Source: Campylobacter sp. 2014D-0216 (GTDB lineage: Bacteria > Campylobacterota > Campylobacteria > Campylobacterales > Campylobacteraceae). Taken from it: a stretch of DNA of 64,000 bases. Location: NCBI RefSeq assembly GCF_014931215.1, contig NZ_CP063089.1, positions 1,178,001 through 1,242,000 of the forward strand, in the 5' to 3' direction. Positions 9,186-18,298 of this stretch are shown here, piece after piece (within the stretch, counting starts at the first letter, position 1; the number at the start of each line of letters is the position of its first letter). Below the pieces are notes generated by a model. The model did no database searches. It saw nothing but the letters and a program-made list of their open reading frames with translations, and had not been told where the DNA came from. The position numbers were made by a program, and so were the translations under genes.

Positions 9186-9877
9186 TTTACTTCCAAGAAA
9201 TTTTCTATCTCGATTTTAATTTTATCAATGGCCGTGCAAACATCTTCTATATAAACTTTAGTAAAATTATTTTCTAGATGTTTATCCTCATCAAGATTGT
9301 TTAATATACTTTGTTTGCACACTCTTGCATACTCTCCCACAGGTAAAACCTGTCCGCTTGTACCTATACATACAAATAAATCACAATTTTGCAATTTTTC
9401 ATATAAAATTTTATAATTTGGTGCCATTTCTTCAAACATCACGATATTATGTCTTATATTTTTACTTTGACATTTAGGACAAATTTTATCATCGCTACTT
9501 TCATAACCTATGTTAAAAATGCTTTCACACTCTAAACATCTAAGTTCGGGTAAAAAACCATGCAAATGCACTACATCTTCGCACCCTGCACGCTCTAATA
9601 AATCATCTACATTTTGCGTTAAAATGCTAATTTGTTTTGGAAATTTTTGTTTTAACAAAGCGATGATGTTATGTGCGTGATTTGGCTTAACATTAGCTAG
9701 TTCTTTTCTTCTTTTGTTATAAAATTCCAAAACTTTTTTAGGATTTTTTCTAAACCCAGTTGCAGAGCAAACCTCCATTACATCATGCTCTTCCCATAAT
9801 CCACCACTAGCTCTAAAAGTTTTTATACCACTTGGAGCAGATAAACCTGCTCCACTTAAAATCATCACTTGTTTCAT
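9179..9877 (-). CDS. cobB: Sir2-family NAD-dependent protein deacylase
   Basis: A 232-aa sirtuin that removes acetyl or other acyl groups from lysine using NAD. It shows the GAGLSAPSGIKTFR nucleotide motif at the N-terminus, TQNVDDLLERAG, the catalytic His in HLHGFLPE, and zinc pairs CLEC and CPKC. ATG 9877 is chosen, with AAGG seven bases upstream; a TTG two codons earlier (9883) is less likely. It is the first gene of the cobB-lysE-dapE-thi run and faces the accessory glycan genes. Confidence 0.94.
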   Translation of the reverse strand: MKQVMILSGAGLSAPSGIKTFRASGGLWEEHDVMEVCSATGFRKNPKKVLEFYNKRRKELANVKPNHAHNIIALLKQKFPKQISILTQNVDDLLERAGCEDVVHLHGFLPELRCLECESIFNIGYESSDDKICPKCQSKNIRHNIVMFEEMAPNYKILYEKLQNCDLFVCIGTSGQVLPVGEYARVCKQSILNNLDEDKHLENNFTKVYIEDVCTAIDKIKIEIENFLEVKC

Positions 9878-9943
9878 TGTCAAACCTTATTTGAAATAGT
9901 AACAAAAAATATTAAATTTAAATTTATTTTTAAATAACTTTGA

Positions 9944-9949
9944 TACAAT
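9944..9949 (+). promoter_or_regulatory. Putative -10 box of the deacetylase/acetyltransferase pair
   Basis: TACAAT preceded by TTTGA, 20 bp before the ATG at 9969. The region upstream (9901-9940) is a run of A and T with no clear -35, as usual in Campylobacter. AAGGA at 9959-9963 is the ribosome site. Confidence 0.45.
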
Positions 9950-9968
9950 ATTCTGAACAAGGATAATT

Positions 9969-10897
9969 ATGAAAATAATAATGTATCATTATGTAAGAGA
10001 GAGTATCAAAAAGCTTCCCAATTTCAGATATTTACATATTAAAAATTTTAAGAAACAATTAGATTTTTTCGAAAAACAATATGGGTTTGTAAGCTATAAA
10101 GAATTTTTACTTTTAAAAGACAATCCGCTGTTTTGCAATAAATTGCACAATAAAGTTCTACTAACTTTTGATGATGGACTCAAAGATCATTACACTTATG
10201 TTTTTGATGAATTAACAAAAAGAAAACTTTTTGGTATATTTTTCATCCCTACACGCATATTTAAACAAAAAAAAGCATTAGATGTTCATAGAATACACTA
10301 TTTACTTGGAAAAATGGGGGGGGTATTTTACTAAATACTGCTTATAATATTATTAAACCAAATATGCTGAAGAAATCCTCCTTAAAACTCTTTAAAAATT
10401 ATTATCAGGAACTAGACGATGACAAAAATATTAAAGAATTTAAACTTTTATTTAACTATTTCATAAAACCTAATTTTAAAGAAAATATTTTAGATCAAAT
10501 TACTGCAAACTATTGGAATGATGATGAAATTTTTGATAACTTGTATCTAAATAAAAATGAACTAAAAACAATGAGTGACAACGGTATGCTAATAGCTAGT
10601 CATAGCTCCACTCATTTAAGTTTTAAAACACTAGATCTGTATAATCAAAAATACGAATTACAAACCTCCGTAAATTTTTTAAACTCCTTTATAAAACCAC
10701 CAATACAAATATTTTCCTATCCTTACGGAGAAAACACCTCCTATGCAAAGAGATGGCTTAAGAAGCATAATTTTGACTTTGCTTTTAGCTCCATACCGTC
10801 AAAAGATATTGATTATAAAGACTTAATTAACAATCCCTTTGCACTCCGTAGATATGACTGCAATGAATTTATACACGGAAAAGCTAGTTATGGTTGA
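9969..10897 (+). CDS. Polysaccharide deacetylase, phase-variable, OFF by a G8 tract
   Basis: A NodB-type carbohydrate deacetylase split between two frames. The first part (9969-10334) has MYHYVRESI and the metal motif LLTFDDGLKDH; it runs into a G8 tract at 10316-10323 and stops six residues later. The second part (from about 10364) continues in another frame with HSSTHLSF, the second metal motif, and SYPYGEN. One more G (G9) joins both frames into about 309 aa with all motifs. It would remove N- or O-acetyl groups from a surface glycan. No signal peptide is visible, so it probably acts on a cytoplasmic sugar intermediate. It overlaps the next gene by 8 bp. It occupies the place between cobB and mutS2 that in C. 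jejuni holds a restriction-modification gene (from memory). Confidence 0.85.
10316..10323 (+). repeat. Poly-G tract (G8) inside the deacetylase gene
   Basis: Eight consecutive G in otherwise AT-rich coding sequence. Campylobacter homopolymeric G tracts of eight or more change length readily. G8 gives the ending MGGVFY and a stop; G9 restores the downstream frame, as checked codon by codon. Confidence 0.9.
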
Positions 10898-11876
10898 AAT
10901 TCGTTTTGCAAGATTAGATGAAGCATATAAAATAATGAGTTTCATTAAAAAGCATTGGAATAAGAATCATGTATTTGCTCACAGCAAAAAAGCGCTAGAT
11001 TTTCAATATTTAGATAAACACAACCAAAGATACAATATAGTTTTAGGAATAGAAAATAACACAATTCAATCTATATTAGGTTTTACTCTACTTAGTCAAT
11101 ATGACAACAATATCGAATCTAATAAAGATTTATGGTTTGGAATTTGGAGAAGTGTCAAACCTGCTTTCGGAATAGTATTAATAAAATTTCTACTAGAAAC
11201 CTTAAATCCAAAATCAATTGGAAATGCTGGATTATCCAAACACGGTATAAAATACTATAAACTCTTTTCATATGATAAAGTAGAACCTCTTAAACATTTC
11301 TATATCAAAAATAATAGTAAAAATATTTTTTACATAGCAAATTTTCACAATTCTCCAATTACACACAATATGAAAAACAACAACTTCACATATAAACTTT
11401 TAAAAATAGATGAGTTTGAGAGATCAAATATAAAATTTATTTTCATCCCATACAAATCAAAACAATATTTTATCAATAGATATTACAAAAATCCTTTTTA
11501 CAAATATCAATTTTTAGGCATATTTGAAAAATCTGTATTAAAATGTATCTTTGTTATAAGAGAAATTTCAATTTGTAATAGCAAATGTGTTAGAATTGTT
11601 GATTTTATAGGAAATTTTACAGAAAATATTTATAGTCTTTTCCAGGAATTTTTAATACAAAATGATTATGAGTATATAGATTTTTTATGCTATGTAAATG
11701 ATTTTTCAAAAATTACAAATATGGGTTTTATAGAAAAAAATGAAGAAATAATTACAAACTATTTTGAACCATTCATAAAAGAAAATCAAGATATTTATTT
11801 TGCCTATAAATGCAAAAACAAAAACTATGCCTTTTTTAAAGGAGATAGTGACCAAGATAGAATCAATCAACTATAG
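10890..11876 (+). CDS. GNAT-like acetyltransferase, probable glycan modification
   Basis: A 328-aa protein. The opening MVEIRFARLDEAYKI followed by an IVLGIENN / ILGFTLL strand pattern resembles the GNAT acyltransferase fold. The second half has no motif I know. ATG 10890 lies inside the end of the deacetylase frame, whose TGA is at 10895-10897, giving an 8-bp overlap. A longer in-frame start at 10839 would lie wholly inside the deacetylase and is rejected. Pairing with a deacetylase suggests replacement of one acyl group by another on a surface sugar. The stop overlaps the convergent mutS2 by 6 bp. Fold call moderate, function inferred. Confidence 0.6.
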   Translation: MVEIRFARLDEAYKIMSFIKKHWNKNHVFAHSKKALDFQYLDKHNQRYNIVLGIENNTIQSILGFTLLSQYDNNIESNKDLWFGIWRSVKPAFGIVLIKFLLETLNPKSIGNAGLSKHGIKYYKLFSYDKVEPLKHFYIKNNSKNIFYIANFHNSPITHNMKNNNFTYKLLKIDEFERSNIKFIFIPYKSKQYFINRYYKNPFYKYQFLGIFEKSVLKCIFVIREISICNSKCVRIVDFIGNFTENIYSLFQEFLIQNDYEYIDFLCYVNDFSKITNMGFIEKNEEIITNYFEPFIKENQDIYFAYKCKNKNYAFFKGDSDQDRINQL

Positions 11877-14069
11877 TTTTACCACCTTAGCACCAAAGCC
11901 ACCTTGATTAATCGGTGCGTCATTAAAGCTTTTAACACTTTTGTGAGCTTTTAAAAACTCTTTTACTGCAAAAGCTAATTTCCCTGTACCTATACCATGA
12001 TAAACCACCACCTCATCAAAACCCACTATCAAAGCATCAGAGATAAATTTATCTAATCTTTCAAGCGCTTCATCGCTTCTTAAACCATGTAAATCTAAAG
12101 TCATATTTAAAGCACTTGGGCGGCTTATATTGACACTTGATTTTACCTTTTGCGTTGGAGTTTGATTGCTTTTTTTAAGCAGTTTTAATGGCACACGCAA
12201 ACTTAAACCATCGCTTTGAATCATCGCATCATTTTTTGAAATAGCTGTGATTTTACCTTTGATTTTTTCATATTTTACAAAATCCCCTACTCTAAGCTCT
12301 TCATTTTGCTCCATACTTGGTAAAACAATGCTTTTTTTAAGTTCATTGGCTTTATTTAAACTTCTTTGTTTTTCTTTGGTATCTTTTAAATTTATTGTCT
12401 TTTTAGCCTCTTCTATGGCTTTGTGGTATTTAAACTCTAAACTAGAAATAAGCTTTTTAAATTCATGCTCATTTTTTTCTTTTTGATCTTTGAGTGAAAG
12501 CAAGATTTCATCTACTTTGGCTTCTTTTTTTTCAAGTTCTTCATTTTTCTTGCGTAAAGAAAGTTCAAGATTGATGTTTTTGCTCACCATTTCTTCTAAA
12601 TTTTCTTTATCTTCTCCATAAAGTTTTTTGGCATTTTGCACTAAATTCGCACTTATGCCATATCTTAAAGCTGTTTCAAATGCATAAGATTTACCTATGG
12701 TACCTTTTAAAAACTCATATTTTGGGCGTGATAATTCCTCATCATATAAAGCAGCGATGAGTTCAACTTGCTCATTTTTCGCCAAAAGCATAGCAAGACG
12801 TTTATGGTGAGTTGTAATGATGATTTTATTATCTTGTTCTAAAAGCTTTGAAATAAGCTCAGTATACAAACACGCTGCTTCTTCAAAATCTGTCCCAAGT
12901 TCTATCTCATCAACCCCTAGTAAAACATTTTTTTTACCCAAAAGCTTAGAAAAATGCAACATTCTTCCTGCAAAAGTAGAAATATCATTTTTTACATTTT
13001 GTGGATCTTCTAAAATCGCATCAAATTCTTTGAAATTTCCTATTTGGCTTTTTTGCGCATTAATTTTCATAGGAAGCAAATGTTTTGCAAGCAAAGCTGC
13101 GCTTAAAATTCCTTTTAAAAGCATAGACTTACCACCCGCATTTACACCTGTGATAATTAAAACTTTTTTATTAAACTCTATATTAACACTTTTTGCATTT
13201 TTTAAAGCCGGATGTGCAAAGTTATATAAATTTAGATTACTAGAATGATCAGCTAAAACAAATTCATAATCATGCTTTTTAGCCATCAAAACTCTAGCAC
13301 TATAATGATCAAACAAATCAAAAGCATTGTTGATAAATTTCAAAAACATCAAATTTTTATAAAAAATCAAGCTAATTTTTTTAGCATACTCATAAAAAAT
13401 CTCTTCTTTAGCATCTTTGATCTCATCTATTTGACTTTGAATTTTTTCCACACTCAAAGGCACTACATAAAAGCCGCCACCACTACTTCTACCTATGATT
13501 TTTGCTTTTAAGACATGATTAAACCCACCGCGCAAAAGCAAAGCTTCCATACCGTTTATGAGATGAATTTGCGTATCAATTAAATACGCACTAAGATTTT
13601 TAGTATATGTAAGCTTTTTAAACTCAGCTATCAAGCTTTCTTTTTTCATTTTTAAAGCTAAATTTAAATTAACAAGCCTTTCATCGATACTTTCTTTAAT
13701 CTCACCCTTTTCATCAAAATACTCAAAAAGCTCTAAGATAGCCTGTGGAATTTCTATTTTCAAAAGCCATTCTTTCAAACTTTCTTCAAATTTTAAACCC
13801 TTTAAGTATTCAAAATACATACAAATTTTAATAAATTCAAAACTTTGACTTAAATGTAAAATTCCTTGCTTACTTAAATGAGTCAAAGCACTATTTAATT
13901 CTTCTATCATAGGAGGGGGATTAAAATCAATCAGCGAAAGCTCATTGATCCTTTTATAATGAAGTTTGCTATCACCTTGTAAAAATATTTCTTTATCTCT
14001 TGCAAAAAGTCCTTTAAAATCTTCTATATAGCCATCTAAATCTAGTTTTTTAAAAAATTGCTCTTGCAT
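11871..14069 (-). CDS. mutS2: MutS2 family protein with Smr nuclease domain
   Basis: A 732-aa ATPase related to MutS but lacking its mismatch-recognition domain. In other bacteria MutS2 limits recombination or acts in ribosome rescue. It has Walker A TGVNAGGKS (about residues 310-318), GVDEIELGTDFEEA, TTHHKRLA, a long coiled coil after residue 480, and a C-terminal Smr domain with LDLHGLRSDEA and HGIGTGKL. ATG 14069 is chosen: GGAGA lies just upstream and the ATG overlaps the preceding stop as TAATG; a start six codons earlier is possible. Confidence 0.94.
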   Translation of the reverse strand: MQEQFFKKLDLDGYIEDFKGLFARDKEIFLQGDSKLHYKRINELSLIDFNPPPMIEELNSALTHLSKQGILHLSQSFEFIKICMYFEYLKGLKFEESLKEWLLKIEIPQAILELFEYFDEKGEIKESIDERLVNLNLALKMKKESLIAEFKKLTYTKNLSAYLIDTQIHLINGMEALLLRGGFNHVLKAKIIGRSSGGGFYVVPLSVEKIQSQIDEIKDAKEEIFYEYAKKISLIFYKNLMFLKFINNAFDLFDHYSARVLMAKKHDYEFVLADHSSNLNLYNFAHPALKNAKSVNIEFNKKVLIITGVNAGGKSMLLKGILSAALLAKHLLPMKINAQKSQIGNFKEFDAILEDPQNVKNDISTFAGRMLHFSKLLGKKNVLLGVDEIELGTDFEEAACLYTELISKLLEQDNKIIITTHHKRLAMLLAKNEQVELIAALYDEELSRPKYEFLKGTIGKSYAFETALRYGISANLVQNAKKLYGEDKENLEEMVSKNINLELSLRKKNEELEKKEAKVDEILLSLKDQKEKNEHEFKKLISSLEFKYHKAIEEAKKTINLKDTKEKQRSLNKANELKKSIVLPSMEQNEELRVGDFVKYEKIKGKITAISKNDAMIQSDGLSLRVPLKLLKKSNQTPTQKVKSSVNISRPSALNMTLDLHGLRSDEALERLDKFISDALIVGFDEVVVYHGIGTGKLAFAVKEFLKAHKSVKSFNDAPINQGGFGAKVVKL

Positions 14070-14416
14070 TATTTCTCCACCTTGCAATCTCTTATATCAA
14101 AAACATATGCTTTAAATTGCTTATTTTTGCCATTAGAAATAAAACTTTGTGTTCCATGTTCGAAGTTGAAGTATTCTTTGCTTACATTGACATCTTTACA
14201 AATTAGGCTTTCTCCTTGCAAAAACGCATTAAGTGTTTCCTTTTTCAAAACACCACTCCTTGTGGCACTTAACTCAAATTTAACCGCAAAAGCAATCATT
14301 AAAATCAACACTAATATTAAAAGATAATTACTAATCTTGCCGATTTTTTTACGTAAAAAAATGAAAAAAAGTAAAATTGCAAAAAAAGCTAAGAGATATA
14401 AAAAAACCTTAAACAT
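14069..14416 (-). CDS. Small membrane protein between murC and mutS2
   Basis: About 115 aa from ATG 14416. It opens with two hydrophobic segments (roughly residues 3-20 and 29-46) split by the basic FLRKKIGK, then a soluble part with two cysteines (ICKD, RDCK) that may be periplasmic. The ATG sits inside the murC end (ATGTTTAA), so it is coupled to murC. A frame extension to 14461 lies within murC and is rejected. A homologue occupies the same place in C. jejuni (Cj1053c, from memory). Function unknown. Confidence 0.75.
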   Translation of the reverse strand: MFKVFLYLLAFFAILLFFIFLRKKIGKISNYLLILVLILMIAFAVKFELSATRSGVLKKETLNAFLQGESLICKDVNVSKEYFNFEHGTQSFISNGKNKQFKAYVFDIRDCKVEK

Positions 14417-15701
14417 AATTTCCCCTAAGTTTTGCGCTGATATCTCCCGCACCAAAACCAATCACTAAGCCACTTTCAATCAATTCATCATCAAGATAAA
14501 TCGCATTTTCTTCTCTTTTAATTGCTTTAATAAATTTAGCTTTTGGGAAGTATCTTTGCATATTGATTTCGATCTTAGCCTCCCCTGCAGCATACACAGG
14601 TAAAATATAAAGCTCATCAACACTTGCCAAAACTTCACTAAAATACTCTATATTAGCGCTTAAACGCGTATAACGGTGAGGTTCAAAAATCGCTATAGTT
14701 TTTTTATATCCGGCTAATCTTGCATATTCGCTCGCAGCCTTAAGTGTGGTTTTGATCTCTGTTGGATGATGTCCATAATCATCAATCAAGGTCATGTTTT
14801 CATTTGCAAATAAAATATCAAATCTCTTTTTAATCCCTTGGTATTTTAAAAGTTGAATTTTGATCTCTTCTATGCTTACAAATTCACTCGCAGCCAAAAT
14901 AGCCAAAGCAGCATCCATCGCCACATGCTCTCCCATACCAAAAACACTAAATTCGCCTAAATCTTTAAGCGTAAAATACGTTCTAGGTTTAAAATCTTCC
15001 ACTTTCATATAAATGTTTGTGATATCTTTACTTGGGTAAAGCTTTTTTGCATGGCTTAAATTTAAACTCGCCAAAAACTCATCTTCGGCATTGATCACTT
15101 GAATTTGAGACAAATGCAAAAAATCCTCATATGCTTTGTGTAATCTTGCAAGATCATTTTCATAATGATCTAAATGCTCTGCTTCAACATTGGTTACTAT
15201 GGCTAGGTATGGATTTGAATTTAAAAAAGAACTATCACTCTCATCAGCTTCAAAAATGAGATTTTCACTTTCTTTATAAAGCATATTAGTGCCACTTTCT
15301 TTTAATACCGCACCAATAATTACAGAAGCTTCTATTAAGCTTGCTAAAATACTCGAAGTCGTACTTTTGCCATGAGCTCCCGCAACCGCAAATACTCTTT
15401 TGTCTTTTAAAATCATAGGTAAGGCTTCTTTTCTTGAAAGCGTTGTGATGTTTTGTTTTTTTGCACTAACCAACTCTTCGTTATTTTCTTTAATAGCAGC
15501 TGAATACACCACTAAATCCACATCTTGGACATTATCTTGATGATGAGGAATTTTTATATCTATGCCTTCTTTTTCTAGTTCTTTTGTGATTTTACTTTCT
15601 TTGATATCAGAACCACTGATCTTAAAGCCTTGTTCTTTTAGAAATCTCGCTAAAGCTGAAATTCCAATACCACCTATACCTATAAAATGAATTTTTTGCA
15701 T
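14409..15701 (-). CDS. murC: UDP-N-acetylmuramate--L-alanine ligase
   Basis: A 430-aa cytoplasmic ATP-dependent ligase that adds L-alanine to UDP-MurNAc, the first peptide step of peptidoglycan synthesis. The N-terminal Rossmann motif IGIGGIGISALA, ATP loop AGAHGKSTT (about residues 106-114), ADESDSSF and the C-terminal DYGHHPTEI and EPHRYTR are all present. A 181-bp gap separates it from the upstream nitrilase-family gene. Confidence 0.97.
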   Translation of the reverse strand: MQKIHFIGIGGIGISALARFLKEQGFKISGSDIKESKITKELEKEGIDIKIPHHQDNVQDVDLVVYSAAIKENNEELVSAKKQNITTLSRKEALPMILKDKRVFAVAGAHGKSTTSSILASLIEASVIIGAVLKESGTNMLYKESENLIFEADESDSSFLNSNPYLAIVTNVEAEHLDHYENDLARLHKAYEDFLHLSQIQVINAEDEFLASLNLSHAKKLYPSKDITNIYMKVEDFKPRTYFTLKDLGEFSVFGMGEHVAMDAALAILAASEFVSIEEIKIQLLKYQGIKKRFDILFANENMTLIDDYGHHPTEIKTTLKAASEYARLAGYKKTIAIFEPHRYTRLSANIEYFSEVLASVDELYILPVYAAGEAKIEINMQRYFPKAKFIKAIKREENAIYLDDELIESGLVIGFGAGDISAKLRGNYV

Positions 15702-15830
15702 TTTTGCCTCAAAAATTGTGAAAATTTAATGCAAAATTCTATCATTTATTTACTAAAAATAAAATATAAAAAGCCCTTCAATGCAAAATATAGTCGTTGT
15801 TTTTGGCCAAACATGTAGTAAAAATAATCC

Positions 15831-15868
15831 ATTTACAACCATAATCTACTTTTACTATGGTTGTAAAT
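15831..15868. repeat. 13-bp inverted repeat between murC and the nitrilase-family gene
   Basis: ATTTACAACCATA at 15831-15843 pairs perfectly with TATGGTTGTAAAT at 15856-15868 around a 12-base loop. Read on minus it lies 14 bases after the 15883 stop and is followed by GGATTATTTTTAC, so it could end the guaB-side transcript before murC. No long T run supports a classic terminator. The rest of 15702-15882 holds no gene I can support. Confidence 0.6.
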
Positions 15869-15882
15869 ATTTCAGTGAGATT

Positions 15883-16671
15883 TTATTCTTCGTAGTTTTT
15901 TATAAGTTTATCAAAGCCCCATAAATTTCTAGCTTCATTTGCCTTATTTACCTCGACCACAAGCATTTCTTCTTGATCGCCAAGTTGTTCTTGCACTTCC
16001 CCAAAAGCATTGATAAAAAAGCTATCTCCATAAAATTTCCATTCATTTTCTTGCTTTAAATTACCTATGCGATTAACTCTTAAAATATTCGTTGAGTTTA
16101 AAAAAGCTCTAGTTTTTAAAAGCTCTAACCATCTTTGATTACTTTCAAAAGTGCTAGCTGTAGGAACGATAACCAAATCTATCTTTTTTTTCATAATCAT
16201 CTGCCAAAAGCTATCAAAATGCGCTTCAAATCCAAAAAGCAAGGCGCATTTTAAGCCCTCGTGAGTAAAAGTAAAAAGTTTAAGTTTATCGGTTTTTTTA
16301 TTATTAAAAAATTTTTCTTCATTCCAATGTGCATAAGGCATTAGAATTTGCTGCTCATATACTTTTACATTTTGCGGACTTACCTTTAAGCATAGTTTTT
16401 TCAAACCATCATTTTCCACACTGATAAATGGCGCAATAATGTTTAGATCATATTTTTTAGCAAGTTTTATCAAGCTTGCTTTTTTACTTTGGCTTTGTTC
16501 TTTGATCATACTTTTTGGCATGGTTTTAAGCTCACTAAAAAAGCTATTTAAAACATACTCGCCCATAACCACCAAATTCGCACCACTTTCTTTAGCAGCT
16601 TTTAAATAATAATCAAGCCTTGATTCACTCAAAGCCAAAGTCGGAAACTGCAAAGCTACAACGCTACTCAT
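15883..16671 (-). CDS. Carbon-nitrogen hydrolase (nitrilase superfamily)
   Basis: A 262-aa hydrolase of the nitrilase/omega-amidase superfamily. The Glu in [12 protein letters not shown] (near residue 38) and the Lys in the [11 protein letters not shown] region fit the Glu-Lys-Cys triad. At the nucleophile elbow, where the family usually has a cysteine, the sequence reads [12 protein letters not shown], so Cys is offset to position 136 or so and the usual C-Y-D/E pattern is altered. Activity is therefore uncertain. It overlaps xseB by 8 bp. Substrate unknown. Confidence 0.8.
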   Translation of the reverse strand: MSSVVALQFPTLALSESRLDYYLKAAKESGANLVVMGEYVLNSFFSELKTMPKSMIKEQSQSKKASLIKLAKKYDLNIIAPFISVENDGLKKLCLKVSPQNVKVYEQQILMPYAHWNEEKFFNNKKTDKLKLFTFTHEGLKCALLFGFEAHFDSFWQMIMKKKIDLVIVPTASTFESNQRWLELLKTRAFLNSTNILRVNRIGNLKQENEWKFYGDSFFINAFGEVQEQLGDQEEMLVVEVNKANEARNLWGFDKLIKNYEE

Positions 16672-16837
16672 CTACTTGCTCGATTTCTAATTTAGCATTT
16701 TCAAGCATAATTCTTGCTTGTTTGATACTTTTTAAACCTTCTTTGTAAATTTCCACACAAGTTTTAAGGTCTAAATCTTTATCATTGAGTTTTTCCAAAG
16801 AAAGTTCAGCTTGCTTGATATGATCTTCAAATTCCAT
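16664..16837 (-). CDS. xseB: Exodeoxyribonuclease VII small subunit (XseB-like)
   Basis: A 57-aa acidic helical protein, [10 protein letters not shown] to LEIEQVDE, with the family core [13 protein letters not shown] and [11 protein letters not shown]. XseB pairs with XseA to degrade single-stranded DNA. ATG 16837 overlaps the guaB stop as TAATG and the stop overlaps the next start, so it is fully embedded in the guaB-xseB-hydrolase transcript. It is small enough to be missed by length filters. Confidence 0.82.
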   Translation of the reverse strand: MEFEDHIKQAELSLEKLNDKDLDLKTCVEIYKEGLKSIKQARIMLENAKLEIEQVDE

Positions 16838-18288
16838 TAATTACTTACCTTATAATTTGGTGCTTCAGCGGTGATAGTTACATCATGTACATGACTTTCT
16901 TTTAATCCTGCTGCAGTGATTTCTACAAATTCAGCTCTTTCTTGAAAAGCTTTAATATCTGCTGCGCCCACATAACCCATAGAAGATCTAAGTCCGCCTA
17001 AGAGTTGATGTACTACACTTTTTATACTTCCTACATAAGGCACCCTACCTTCAATACCTTCAGGTACAAGTTTATCTTGAGCAGTACCTTCTTGGAAATA
17101 TCTATCCGAACTACCTTTTTGCATAGCTCCCAAGCTTCCCATACCACGGTAACTCTTATATTGTCTTCCTTGATAAGTAAACAACTCACCTGGACTCTCA
17201 TCAGTTCCTGCTAAAAGTGAACCTATCATCACACTACTTGCACCCGCTGCAATAGCTTTTGCAATATCGCCTGAGTATTTTATACCCCCATCGGCGATCA
17301 CTGGCACACCAAATTTATTTGCTTCTATTGCGCATTCATCTATAGCTGAAATTTGAGGTACGCCCACACCCGAAACAATACGCGTTGTACAAATACTACC
17401 AGGTCCTATACCGATCTTAATCGCATCTGCACCCGCCTCACAAAGATCTTTTACAGCTTTTGCACTAGCAACATTTCCTACTATCACATCTACATTAAAT
17501 TCAGCTTTAATTGCTTTTAATGTATCAATAATCCCTTTAGAATGTCCATGTGCGCTATCCATCACGATCACATCAACTTCTGCTTCAACCAAAGCTTTCA
17601 CACGGTCAAGTTGTCCCACGCCAACTGCTGCAGCCACTCTTAATCTTCCATAAGCATCTTTGTTAGAATTTGGGTATTCTTTACGCTTTTTTAAATCTTT
17701 AATGGTAATCAAACCTTCTAGGCGGTTGTTTTCATCTACAATCGGGAGTTTTTCTACTTTATTGGTAGAAAAAATTCTTTCTGCATCATCTAAAGTAGAG
17801 CCTTTTTTAGCAGTAATCAAAGGCATTTTTGTCATTACATTTTCTACTAGGTTATCAAAATTAGTTTCAAATCTCAAATCACGATTCGTTAAAATTCCAA
17901 TTAAAATTTTATTTTCATCTACTACAGGAACACCTGAAATTCTATATTCAGCCATAAGCTCTAGTGCTTCTTTTACACTTGCTTTAGCTCCTATATAGAT
18001 AGGATCCATAATCACGCCACTTTCGCTTTTTTTAACTCTTTTGATCTCTCTAACTTGCGAAGCAATGTCCATATTTTTATGGATCACCCCTATACCACCA
18101 AGTCTTGCCATCATAATAGCCGCTCTATGTTCAGTTACAGTATCCATAGCAGCTGAAATCAAAGGCATATTTAAAGTGATATTTTTTGTTAGTCTTGTTT
18201 TAATATCAACTTGTTTAGGTAAAACCTCTGAGTATTGAGGTACCAACAAAACATCTTCAAAAGTTAAAGCGCGTTTGATTATTTTCAT
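16837..18288 (-). CDS. guaB: Inosine-5'-monophosphate dehydrogenase
   Basis: A 483-aa enzyme oxidising IMP to XMP with NAD, the committed step of GMP synthesis. It has [10 protein letters not shown] at the N-terminus, a CBS-domain pair at about residues 90-205 ([16 protein letters not shown]), the catalytic-cysteine loop [11 protein letters not shown] near residue 300, and the flap with [10 protein letters not shown]. The length is typical. It follows gatA by 10 bp. Confidence 0.98.
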   Translation of the reverse strand: MKIIKRALTFEDVLLVPQYSEVLPKQVDIKTRLTKNITLNMPLISAAMDTVTEHRAAIMMARLGGIGVIHKNMDIASQVREIKRVKKSESGVIMDPIYIGAKASVKEALELMAEYRISGVPVVDENKILIGILTNRDLRFETNFDNLVENVMTKMPLITAKKGSTLDDAERIFSTNKVEKLPIVDENNRLEGLITIKDLKKRKEYPNSNKDAYGRLRVAAAVGVGQLDRVKALVEAEVDVIVMDSAHGHSKGIIDTLKAIKAEFNVDVIVGNVASAKAVKDLCEAGADAIKIGIGPGSICTTRIVSGVGVPQISAIDECAIEANKFGVPVIADGGIKYSGDIAKAIAAGASSVMIGSLLAGTDESPGELFTYQGRQYKSYRGMGSLGAMQKGSSDRYFQEGTAQDKLVPEGIEGRVPYVGSIKSVVHQLLGGLRSSMGYVGAADIKAFQERAEFVEITAAGLKESHVHDVTITAEAPNYKVSN

Positions 18289-18298
18289 TATTTTTCCT

